Source: Apostichopus japonicus (lineage: Eukaryota > Echinodermata > Holothuroidea > Aspidochirotida > Stichopodidae). From it: a stretch of 64,000 nt of DNA. Every line of letters starts with the position of its first letter. The stretch's first letter is position 1. Location of the stretch: assembly GCF_037975245.1 (NCBI RefSeq), contig NC_092580.1, forward strand, positions 19,454,501-19,518,500, given 5' to 3'. Shown here one piece after another: positions 38,875 through 51,087 of the stretch. A program made the position numbers and the translations under genes. The notes below the pieces were generated by a model, which was not told where the DNA came from, searched no databases, and saw only the letters and a list, made by a program, of their open reading frames with translations.

Positions 38875-41189
38875 GAGAAGTTTACACGGTATTATTTATA
38901 ACATACATGCATGAATTGTTTATATGATGCTTACATTTCTCATATTAATGTTCAATGCGACTTCGTTCTCACCAAGTATAGTACGCACTACACTGGTTAT
39001 AACGTGGTATACCCACAAACTGAACCAGGGCGACTGCGCTACTAGCCACATTGTCATTTAAATATAAAAAGAGATCATAGCAATAAAATAGAACAAAATA
39101 AGTTAGTGCAAGGTTTGTTTCTAACTTCGTCTCACACACAAAAAAAACCGGAAGGCTGTTAGAAATGCCGAGTATGGTTATTACTTTTTATTTGAGAAGT
39201 ACGAAATTAATTATATTACTTCGTCTTATTGTTTTGTTTTTTTTAGACAAAAAAATGTTTAAATGAGTTATTCCAGTAATTAAAAGTTTTATATCCCATT
39301 ACAAATAAAACATAAATAATGGAAGCACATGTGGTTCGATTATATCATATTTAATTTTAATATAATGTACTCGGCCTTGTGTGTGAAGAAAGATTAAATC
39401 TGTGATATCTCTTAAATAGAATAATATTTGTCTTAACTGTTTGGTTCAATTCTTCAAGACATTTTATCTCTATGTACCAATAATGATATATGGGTTTGCG
39501 TCTCCTTAAGCGATACTTATTTTTGCTTAACTGCAAATTCCCTTCAACTGAAAATTGGAATAACTCGAGTAAATAAACATCTTATTGTGATTTTATTATC
39601 CAAGAGAATCTAAAATCAAAGTAGAACTTAATTAAATTACATATAGTTAAAAGAGATATTTACGGATTCGTGCTATACGTCAAGAATCCCGCCAAGACGC
39701 CATATAACACAACCTTTACCATATGAATGCATAATTGAATAGATGAATACATAATATCTTAATTTCCATGCAATGACATGTGTCGAAAAACAAAACTTTA
39801 AACAATACAAAAAACATTTGCAATGTAAATCGTGTCAACAGTTTATGACACTATGAGGCCATACATACAAACATTGAAAAAATCAACGTTATATAATTTC
39901 CAATGACAGCTATATCGCACAAACAAAATAATAATAAAGTAAGCTAATACACTGAAATAAAATAAAATAAAAATAACCAAACCTGAGTTAATTTCACATA
40001 CACTAAAACAATTGAAGAAAATATAGGAAAGCTGTTTATTATGTCAGAGCTCTCAAAAGGGAAAACAAAGAAGTAGAAGGGTCTCGAACTCGTTGGAATC
40101 GTGATTCAAATAATGCACGTAATTAGAAAAATAACTAAAACAAAAGTGACATATGTAGTGAGCAGTCAAGATGGCGCAACATGTTGTACAGTTTGATGAT
40201 CTTCAAAAGTGATGAAACTGTGGCATATAATTCAATTAAGTTTGTTGATATCTAATTTGTAGCATGTCACCGATAGCTTTGTTTACATGGTCGACTTTGG
40301 CAATCATGTGACCCCGTTTCGTGCCCATCTACTTAAACAAATTCACATGATAACTCATTGGAATTTACAAGGCGTTATTTAATTGAAGGAAGAAGGAAGA
40401 GGGAAGGAAACTGGTGTCAAAAAAAAAATGTCTTGCCATTCACGTATATAAGGTATAGAGAATAAAACCGATGTTTATAAGAAGAGGACAATTCTTGAAA
40501 TTATACTAATTTGAAGAGAACCTGAGAGATCCAATTGGTTAGGGATGGGAAGATATGTTTGATATATGTTGTTTACATATTACGCATGGACTTCGGACGT
40601 GATTATGTATAGTTTATCATCGTATCATCGTATCGTACAAATTCTCAAAGGCACATTTAAAGGTATAGACTGAATACTTCGGCGGCGTGCTGAATTTCAC
40701 ACAGGCAATGCGAAGGAGGGTACACTAGGTCGGGATATATATGATCGGGGAAGGGGTTGAGGCACACTTACTTACTCTGTAATAAGCATCATCAGTGACA
40801 AAAGGAGGTGTTTAAGTTATCTGAAACATTGAATGTTAAATTTTGATGCAAGTTTTTTTTTTCAAGAATCGAGGTTCGACAGTTTGAGGTTGTTATTATT
40901 TTTTGTGCCCTAGATTACAAATCTCTTATAATCTCAAGATGAAAGTTTCAATCAACTTTCAATCAAGTGTGGTTTATGTTCTATCGCATCATATTGATGA
41001 ATGGATTGGACATGTACTGTTTTAATATAGTTTCTTCAAAACAAACTTGTATTGACTGAAAAAAATCACATTTTTTGGGTGATATGTATGATATAACTAG
41101 AATGGAAATAAAAGTATATTGAAAAAGCATTGCCAAAGTATATATAGAAAAAAACATTGCCATAAATTTAACAAAAAAAGCCTAGTTGT

Positions 41190-41365
41190 AGATTTATAGA
41201 AAGAGATTTTGAAGGTAATGGCTATATGTAGAAAGAGGATTGAAATGATGTTATAGAAAGACAAGTGAAAGTATGTAGAAGGAGAGTTGAAAATATGTAG
41301 AAAGAAAATTCGAAGGATATAGAAAGAGAATTGGGAGCCGATAAGAGAATTGAACGTATACATAG
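41190..41365. repeat. Degenerate tandem repeat, about 22-27 bp unit
   Basis: The word tatgtagaaagagaattgaa recurs with substitutions at least six times (for example near 41223, 41253, 41273, 41296 and 41318). The unit length varies from 22 to 27 bases. Minus-strand ORFs across it are repeat artefacts. Confidence 0.65.
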
Positions 41366-44300
41366 GAAACGGTTCATCATCAAGCAGTCGGGTTTCTTAA
41401 CATTTCCTATACTGAACTCCGCAATGAGTCCTCGGCAATGTGCATGGGGGACCACCAAAAGGCTAGTCCCGCTGCGAATCAACAGAAACTCATCATAGCC
41501 CATACACTCTGAACAACTCTATTCAAAGAAATTGACAGCTTACTAAAGCTCTTTCGAGTATCCAAATCATCGCATCTTAATCGTTATTCTATTCATGAAC
41601 CCCATCAAAAAAGGACAGATCCTAGTGGGACATAACAACCACCGATCTATGCTATAAAGAACAGGTTAAAAGCAAGAAGGCCCGAAAAGCCCCACTTGCT
41701 TATTCAAACACTAACAAAGGAGAGCAATTAGCGAGTGTAAGAGTTAACGGTTGAAAGACTAAGATATATCTTTACAGATCAAACCTAACACAATACACAC
41801 CAATTTATTAAGCAATCCTCTCTTTTCCTTTAAGGAAACTTTGCTAGGCTCTTTTTTTTTTGAAAGAAAGAAAGAAAGAAAGAATGAGCTGTCGAGTCGA
41901 GCCTGAGGTGAAAAAACACCCTCAAATGGGGGGAGAATGATCGAAACGGATGAAAATGACAGGTATAAAAGGAGAAGCATTGCCCAGGTGTTTTGTAGAA
42001 TCGTTAGCTTGAAATATCCCGCTGGGTCAATCCGCTTCTGTCTATATCCGATCTGCAATATAGGTAAAGGTATAGGCTTATGTACGTATGTATGTTTGGT
42101 CATTTGATTGGCACGAGTTATAACAATACCAAGTAATTGACAATTACGAAAGTTGTCATAGACGTTTTAATTATTTGCAACTGCGATTTACGCGTTAATT
42201 ATATCGTCATTCTCTCGCAGTTTATTTCATTTCCATATGTTTGTTGTTTTCTTGTTTGGGAAAGGGGACGGCAGGGGTGGGGGTGGGGAAGGGTCAATGA
42301 TAGAAGGAAGTTGGCATAACGGAGGAATACCCAATATATCTTTATTGAAATTAATAAAGTATGTATAAGCTGATATATAGTGAAGGACACTTGTAAATTG
42401 AAGCGGTCATTTACGACGGTCGATATATTTGGGTTAACCTAACCGATGTATATCATACCGACTTTAGCAAATAATAGTATGAAGAAATGGCCACAATAGT
42501 TTAAATCTATTAGCATCGCATCAAATAAAGGGCTACTTTGCACCCCTTCAAATATTATTATTTATTGTTATTATTATTTGTTTCATCACATAGTAGAACA
42601 AGGTGAACAAGACAATATAACTGCAAATAAGTAAAGAATGTGAAAGGAAGTAAACTAAGAAACCCTTTTGGGCTTAATCGAATAGAGTATCCTACTCCCA
42701 TCAAAGAAAATAGATAACCTAAACACCTATAAAAGAACTACCCCCCCCCCCCCAAAAAAAAAAAGATAACCTTAACATAAGATAACTTTTCGGTAACGTC
42801 TCTCTGTCCAGGGATATATAGACATTTCAACCATTGTAGCTTACATATACCAACTTAAAACATCCTTTCGGCTCTTTACCACCGCAGTGACAAATTTAAC
42901 GAAATGAAATTTGCGTCCCAGGGCATCGAACTGTGATGTTTATGGTCATACTCTGATTCAAAATTCTTAACATTTTTCGTGCCTTATTCTATCAGTTCTC
43001 TATATGTGGTACGATTGCGATAAGGTAGATGATATAAGGTAAGATATATATATATTGTCCACTAATCACTTCTTGACTAAGGAAACTACGAGTTAAAGAA
43101 CTGTTAGTCGTTCGTTCATTTATCAATTGCGGCCTATTGACAAGCTTTTACACTGGAGCGTAAAGTCGATAGGAATTTACACCCTTTGTACTGTCCCGTT
43201 ACAAAAAGGCACTTGACGTACCAATGGCATCTAGAACAGCCAGACTGCCTAATATACCTGTCAACTTGCGCAGAAGTGACCACCTACCAGACACCTGCGG
43301 CAAAAAGGCTACTCCGAGAAAAGGTGTTCATTCAACGCTTATAAAAGCCTTCTCAAACGGCACTGCTTGGGGTCGCTGTTGATTGCGAGGGAAGTCGACG
43401 CAGAGTTAAGACCTTTTTAGATTGTTTTCTTCCTTTATTAAAGAGACGGGGGTTACTGCGCTCTGAAACGGCCCTCAGAATGCCCGAAACGTACCCCATC
43501 AAGGATATAGGAACCGTTTTCGAGATCAATATATGAAGGTATCAATTCAAGATTAAGACACTGAAAAACGACTTAAAATGAAACAAAGGGTAGAAAAGAG
43601 TAAAAAACTTTTGCGAACCATGCCTCCAAAAAAAAAATTCAAGCTGCAACATGTAAAATTAAAATTATCCAAGACTGACTCCAAATTAGGAGATCACCCT
43701 CTGTAAACGTTTGAAACTTTGTATTATGTTGAACATGAAGATAATCAGTATTGAACCCCAATATGCTAGTAAGCCAGATAATGGTCACCGTTGATTCAAC
43801 TTTCACACATATTTTAATTACTGCCACCCTTAACGTATTTTTACCTGACCGATACATTGTATTGTCTGATTTTACTCTCCACGATGCCAGGTAAAAAAAC
43901 AGAGATCCAGAATTACAACTGAAGGTACTTTTCAAAACTTTTAGCAATTTTTAGCAAGTTTTAATCTTTAATTTCTTATGGAAAGTGTACTACTTCTGAA
44001 GTAGTATGACCATCCCTTTGTTAAATCACCTTAATTGAAATAAATTTACTAATGAACTGTTAAAAACTATATACGCGTGGTTAACTGTGTGACTTCTTTT
44101 CGCTGTGGACGTCACCTGACATATGGTTTCTGTACGCGTAACGTTTGTCTACATGCGTAGTTGTGCTATAAATATTATGAAGGAGTTATAAAGACGTATT
44201 CGTTTAACGTCATCAGTATTGGACTCCAATGTTAGCACGAGAAATATTTGTAGAAGTTGTAACCCAACAGTATTTTCAATCTACAATCCTCGAAATTATT

Positions 44301-45104
44301 CCAAGCCAAGTGAGGAGTATTAAAATGAAATTTTATACCTCAACGGTGTGCATGGGTAACAAACAATATAACTACTCGTTACATTTTGACCACGATTGAC
44401 CGTTTGTGACTTTTAAGCACATTTGGGGGCAATACTGATCAATTTAAAGTTCCGGGTCTGAACGAAATGAACCGTAATTCAAATATATACCTTGCGCGCT
44501 ATATACGAGGGCTATGAAAGTTTGAAAGGTCACTACCTCTTTAAGAATGTCAAATCGTTTTATGTTCCATGCAGCATAAACATTTGTTAATGCACAGCGG
44601 GGAGGAAACGTTCAGTTAAAGACTTCACTATTATCTCCTTCCCTAGCTTTGTGAAAATTTCGTGAAGCAGAAACAAGTTATCCACTGCAAACTTCTGTTA
44701 CGAAGGCGACTTGTCATTATTTGTGTCCTTTTTTCGGGAGGGATTCTTTTAATCGATAGAGATGATGAAAAGGATTTCTATCTCGTTAAATAAAGATGAA
44801 ACAGAAGGGTAACACCATGCAAATTATTATTGGACCTTGTGGCGGAAGTGACGTCACTGTCTGGCTGAAATGATTAAATAGACTTTCGCGGAAAAATGAG
44901 TAATACTAATGTATAATGCCGTTAAATGATGGAGATGATAACACCATTGAGCGCACTTGTAAGCCCCCTCACCCAATCAAACATTTGGAATAGGTGGGGC
45001 ACAACCCTCCCCTTGGACCCCTTTCTGGGACGGAACTCGGTCAACTCCAGCTACTGGCCTGATCGGCAAAACTAACTTACGGTCGGTGGACACTTGTAAC
45101 CAAG

Positions 45105-45435
45105 GGCGTAGGAACCGGGGGGCTGGGGGGCGCCAGCCCCCCAGTGAAAAATATGGAGGGCGGAAGTATCATTCGGCCCTCCCCCCCCCCCCGCTTTGCA
45201 AGTCAGAAAACCCCTTTTTCATTTCCAAATGAGAAAAAAATCTCATTTGGAGCACCAAATTGCATCTAAGGCCAGGTGAAAATGCAAAACTATATACAAA
45301 ATGGAGTGGGTGGGTTGAAGTGTGCTATATTGCACCAAATTGCATCTGAGGCCACCTGGAAATGCAAAAAAAATCCCAGGCCGGACATCAGTCTTCAGCC
45401 CCCCCCCCCCCCACTCAAAAGTACCTTCCTACGCC
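45105..45435. mobile_element. GGCGTAGG...CCTACGCC element with internal direct repeat
   Basis: The 8-bp termini are perfect inverted copies, followed inward by G-rich (left) and C-rich (right) tracts that can also pair. Two direct copies of gcaccaaattgcatct(a/g)aggcca, each continuing to atgcaaaa, lie at about 45252 and 45333. There is no ORF. A smaller relative is at 18136-18269. Confidence 0.65.
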
Positions 45436-47931
45436 ACTGCTTATAACACCCCATAGGGTCGCACCAGCTATCGAATGTACAAACCCAACTGGAGACAATT
45501 TGGATACCGTATACTCTTTATCTGAGTTGTGTTGGTGACATAGCTCTCCTGCCTTCTACCAGGAAGTTGTTTCCATAACAACTCCCTGCTCCTACATCCT
45601 TCAAATTTCACTAATGATTTTCGCTTTCTGCTTCTTTTACTGACTGGTATGGCATGGTCACGAGGAGCACAATATAGCAATGCAAACAATTAGTAACGTC
45701 AGTGTACAGCTATACCTAAAGGGGCAAAGATACTAAACTCCGCTGAATTTATTTATTTATAGTTGGTTTTCGTGGGCAAGGAGTGATGGGGTACCGGCCC
45801 AATATAGGAATTGTCCTCCACTTAAGAGTCGTACGCATATCAATTCCTGAGCGCTCTTATTTGTGTAGCACGCCCTCAAAAATATACGCACCAATCAAAA
45901 TACGTCCCATGCTACACTGTTGAGACTATTCTTTCTTCCGCCATATCTCAGCGTCTCTCCATCCGATTGAATTGCTGCAAATGGTAGATAGAATCATTAA
46001 TATCTACTGTTAAATCGGGGGAAAGGTTGTTTAAAATCCGCTATTTTCATTTAAAGAGGAAGAATACTGACGATTTGTCTTTACAATAACTTACAGTTTA
46101 TTTAAAATCCGCATCACCAATTGATAGTCTTTCCTTTCAAAGGAAGATTGCAACCCCTTGAAAAGACAATGAAAATCAATATTTGAAACTGTCGAATAAC
46201 ATAATATGATAAAGTTACATTTCCGTCGATAGAACATTCAAGGTGATCGGACAAAACTAAGTACAGTATTTTTGACTGTCCAATGGCAAGCTTTTTATGA
46301 CTTGAACAATCTTGAACTATCTGCCTGTTTCCCTATTGTATTGTAGGCCTGCACAATTGTATTGGCAAATATAAAATAAGAAATGGCTTAAGCCTTCGTA
46401 TTATTCAAAGCAACTATACCACAAAGGAGAGGATTATTAAGGAATACATGTGAAATAAACGTACTATGTATATTTCTTTGCAAAATAATTGTAAAAAAAA
46501 AGCGTCCAAAATATTGGATTAAAATTCCCCCCCCCCCCCCGCTCAGTCAATAATAATGGAGGGGGTTACTACCTGCATGTACTGATAGTTTAAGAGCTAG
46601 TTTTATGCTGCTGGATGTAAAATATTGTTTTTACATTGATTCAACATAAATCAATAACAACACGTTCACATTTGGCACCAAATTACATTGATATATATGT
46701 ATCCTTAATTAGAGTTGTTTATTCTTTCTAGAGCTCAGTAAAACAACACATCAATAATGGAATAGTTCATAACAGCTTTAGGTCCATCCCAACAATTGCT
46801 GATCGGAACCGTGAATAAACCTTGCACATCGCTATTAAGTAAGATCGTTTAGATTCAAGGAATTGATTTGGGTGTGTGTGGGGGGGGGGGGGGGGTTGAT
46901 CCGGGCACGGGGAGCACGTGTTCCTCTTCCCACGAAACGTATAATAAAATCCCCTCTTCATAAATTAGGAGTGTCACTATTTTGGTTAAAAAATGAACTG
47001 CAACGAAAAAGCCCCATTTGTGGACAAGTAAACCAAATATATCTCTAAACAGGGGCATTGGTGTTGTAAAAAAAACTCTCTGGAACACGGAATGCACTGA
47101 GAAACTAGTTTGTTGGAAATGTTTGGGATAAATGTGGTCTTCCCCGTCAAATCAAATAAAATATAAAAAACAATATCAACAAAATGGCAGGTTCATAACT
47201 GGCGGTAGCAGACATTATTGGGTTTAGAAGGCATGCAGTGAGTTCTCAATAGAAACGACTGGTTTTCTATTTTAATGAAAATGGCGCCGTTCATTGAAGT
47301 TCTCAAACTGCAGTTATCTGCGCAGAATGATAATAAATCGAAATGAAAGGGTCTTTTATGTCGTAAATCGCGGGACAGAAGCTCTTGAAGCAAAAAGAGT
47401 GAATGTAAACGTGGACTGCCCTTACTATCATAAGTATGTATGGATATGACAATGTTGTTTACTAATATGAAAACTTATTGGCCTAGCTTACGCCTAAGTT
47501 CGGCTAGTGTAGCGTAACTTAGGCCTAACGTTAGGCCTGTAGTGTAGCTGGACGCTTATACTATAGCGAACCAAACATTGACATACATGCCAAAGGAATA
47601 TGCTAAAAGTAATTATTCCTTTGGGATGTCCAAAATATCAACATTGTGTGTGACTTCCGACTAAAAGTGTAATCTTGACGCTTGTACTAGTATCATTTAA
47701 AGAATGATTTAGTAGTAGCATGGTGACTTCGAAGTTAGGACACTTAAGACTTAAAACACCCCAAAACTACTGTAAATCTTCTGGTATGATTCACCAGAAA
47801 ATATACTTCATATGGTGGGAGAATTGTGTTATAGTACGATACACGGCCAAACTTTCTTTCCTGCAAACTGTTTTCACGTTGTTTTCCAAGAAGATTCTTC
47901 GTGATTGTGGAACTGGTATTTCTTTGCTAGA

Positions 47932-48210
47932 GTATTGCGAAGTTCGGACGCGCAACCCACAGTGTGGCGCTGGTGATCAAATTGGTGGCGCAGTTGCTCT
48001 TTCAGTAATTATAACAGACTTCAAAGATCTTCGTCATTTTGTTGACAAATATGTAAGTAATTTCTTGCACACGGGTCATTTTGGAGAGAAAATAACTGTA
48101 GCTTCGTACTTTTTGGTGAAATTTGGCTCTTCCTGTAGTTTTTCATGGTGAAATCGTGTATTTCTTAGGGTGTCCGAACTTCGCAGTATGCCGAACTTCG
48201 CAATACTGAC
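47932..48210. mobile_element. Inverted-repeat element, GTCCGAACTTCGCA motif
   Basis: The left end carries agtattgcgaagttcggac (47932-47950). The right end carries two inverted copies in a row, gtccgaacttcgcagtat and ccgaacttcgcaatact (about 48171-48208). The 280-bp span overlaps the end of a 143-codon open frame starting at 47720 that I could not match to any family; the frame is probably chance. Confidence 0.55.
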
Positions 48211-48602
48211 TATACTACTAGGCTAGAACAAACTTCTGTCCTGAAGAAAGTGAGGAACTGATAGGGAGGTAGGCCTAGGCTAAGTGGTAATTAGTTAGAA
48301 TGACAGGGTCTGAATAACAAAAACAATTGGACTAGCCTAGTAGTAGTAAGTTTCATTGGTGCTATTTATATTTTCATAGCCAGTAATGTATTACTTTGAA
48401 GCCCATGTTTTCAAATTCACATGGATTTAATATTATTTTGTTATGCTCACGTTGGACAGGGGAAAAAAGGACATTTAGGACAATTGGGACCTAGGCGCTA
48501 TAGTAACTAGTGTTGAACCGATACCGACAATACCATTTTTGGCTGATATCCAATATTCCAATCCCGATATCGTCCTGATACAGAAATGTTAAACAGCCAG
48601 AA

Positions 48603-50473
48603 TTAAAGACCAACTATGGAGGCAAATTTTTTGGGGGGGATTTTCCATTAATTTAGGAGTTTACATACCCATAATCAACATGTGTAAAAAATAATCTTCG
48701 AAAACCTACTATAACCCATCAAAAAACGACCACGAAAATGGAAATTTTGGGTAGTCACGTGACATGAACCTCTGGAATGTCTGAAAACAGATTGACCCAA
48801 AGGAGCCTCTGGTCACCGTGTGATGTCATTGTTTGTATACCGCGAAAATCAAACGCTGGTATAGGCACTGTTTGTACACAGATAGCGATCAATTGTACTG
48901 TTTTTGACTTCCAATTTCGAGCGTTTGAAAAGCTGTTAGCTTTAAACAAGAACACATGAAGGTTAACAACTAGTTTTGAGACAGTTATAAGCAGAAATTT
49001 TAGTTAAATTGGTTATTTCATTAGCAAAATTTCCACTCAAATGGAAGCATCTTTTACATAGCGGAGCGTCAATAGGTCCGTACGGTACAATATACTGTAG
49101 AACATGCAAGCAGCTTGGCGATTCCGTAATACAATTTGATCGCAAGATACCGTAAACTGAACAGAAGAATAGACCTAAAAGATGCCTCATGCGTGATATG
49201 TGACGGGAAAATGGCTTACGTTACTGTCAACGAATTACCAAAAAGACACTAAACATAATCGAACAACTACGAGAAGACGCTGACCCGAATCAACCAGGGT
49301 AGCATATACATGACTAAGCTTCAGCTGAACATAGTACTTACTCGTTTTAATATCCAAAAGTACAAACACAGAAAAAGTATCCTTTCAATAAACAAAATTT
49401 AGCAGTGAATATCCAAATCCACGTTTCTCGTTCAAGCCTGGGCAAAATACTACCGTGACTCTGTGTAATTCCATAGAGTTAGGTCTAGTTGAAACAGGCC
49501 TTGACCAGTTACATCCCACAATCACAAGACAGTCACTAACGAAATAAAACGTCCGATCGCTACATAGAACCGTTTTTATTCAACTCCTTAGACCATGCAG
49601 ATGCCGGAATAAACATAACGGACAATATAACACAATGTATCACGAACTCACGATACTGGAATACAACAAAGGAAATAGATAAATGCGATGAAATCCTATA
49701 GCATGACTATTTACACATGCTGTGAGCCATACATGTACCATGGAGCTATAGCTCCATGCATGTACTAACAATGCTACCCTATATGCACAGTATATACACG
49801 GTCATCTCTTACGGTAAATATTATACTGTCAATTGCGTGATATAATGTTACATGTAAGGACGTCCAGAGCTTGTTTACGGTCAATTTCACATTAGCTATG
49901 TCCGGCCATGGTCCGACACAGCTATCGACAGAATATAACTTTCGCAGAATGAGACATTTGCAGCTTACACAGAGGCAGGGTCATGCATGTGGACTCGTGG
50001 GCATGAGATACTCCGGGTGCTGAAAAATCTTTCCGCGTGGATCTCAAAAATTGATCCAAAGTCTGCGGCGTTTTACGTCGGTTCTTTTACTCGGAAATCT
50101 AAAAAAGGCTGATGCTTTTGTTGGATGAGGTATAACTGCAACCTCCAACAACACAGAATTGTGGCATTTCGGGGGAAAAGGAGTAATATCGTTGATGTTT
50201 TTGGCAGCTCAAGTATATACAACTTTACACACTAAAAGTATTGTTTTGAGTGAGGTATACAAACAGTGACGTCACCTGATGTCTTCGGAATGTTTCAGGA
50301 ATGTCTGAAACAGGTTCATAAAAAGCTGACTTTTCTTCCCATTTTTCACGTATTTAACGTCCGAAATTGGTAAAGTTAATTACAGCAATGTAATTGGAGT
50401 GAGTTAAGGATTACATACATGCAAAATGGTGGGTTTTAATGTTCATTGAAAAGTCTCCATAGTTGGTCTTTAA
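48603..50473. mobile_element. Non-autonomous TTAA-flanked DNA transposon, 1.86 kb
   Basis: Terminal inverted repeats AGACCAACTATGGAG (48607-48621) and its complement (50455-50469) are each flanked by TTAA, at 48603-48606 and 50470-50473. That fits a TTAA target duplication, as made by piggyBac and Kolobok superfamilies. A second inverted pair lies inside at 48820-48840 and 50255-50275 (two mismatches, around gtttgtatac). I find no transposase-like ORF, so it is probably mobilised in trans. The AG-type ends look more like Kolobok than the CCC-type ends of piggyBac; this is from general knowledge, not a search. It ends about 600 bp before the NEDD1 start. Confidence 0.8.
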
Positions 50474-51087
50474 GGTCAAATCACATTTTTCAGTCATGCA
50501 TTAAAACGTAATACATGATAAAGTATCAACATTATCATCAGCTATCGTAAGTTATTATAATTTCCACAAGTCTCAAACAGTAACCACTTGTATAACTCTC
50601 ATTTGCGGAATCGTGATAGCAATTGAAAAAAAATATGTGCCTATTCCTTTTCACTAGTCCCAACCTGTTTCTAATTGAACAATCAAATTCCCCATTAAGT
50701 TGAGTGTGCATGAAACTGTGCTAGCATTCTTTTTGGGGGAAAGACACAAGCATAGCTAACCTTCCTGTTGCTTCTGCTGTATGATTAGTTACTCTGTTTA
50801 ACCAACTACGTTCAACACTTAGGCAGCAAGTCTAATACAAACTGTCGTCAAAATTGAGCCATGAATTTCTTACCAAAAAAGTTACAAGATGACATTGTGC
50901 GATGAATAAAACTGATTTCATTTAGAAATACATTAGCATATCCTGGCTAAGAACCTTTACTACTCCTTGTTATTGGTAACACTACATAGTAGTACACAGT
51001 ATGACAATGAACCTTACATTTCCACATGTATGTTCTTTCTTCCAAGGTTATTGTGCATTACTGAAGGAGTGAGCACGAAGCTGGGCA

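Larger units (their letters stand above)
30641..48600. other. Long intergenic stretch, no recognisable gene
   Basis: I found no protein family match, tRNA or rRNA here. Contents are short inverted-repeat elements (listed separately), degenerate tandem repeats, microsatellites (TATG units near 33095-33115; GAAA units at 41862-41884) and frequent C or G runs (32819, 36645, 38557, 38590, 42740, 45179, 45403, 46527, 46879). Regulatory DNA for FEZF could lie here, but nothing in the single sequence identifies it. Confidence 0.55.

Noticed and set aside
41759-42103. 114-codon minus-strand ORF
   Set aside because: It contains a GAAA-repeat translation (FFLSFFLSKKK) and no recognisable motif, so it is probably chance.
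47720-48151. 143-codon plus-strand ORF upstream of NEDD1
   Set aside because: It has no recognisable domain, its composition looks random and it overlaps an inverted-repeat element.
48500-48595. ccgataccgacaatacc and atcccgatatcg words just left of the 1.86-kb element
   Set aside because: They resemble a hAT-derived dispersed repeat seen in many animals, but the fragment is too short and lacks visible ends.
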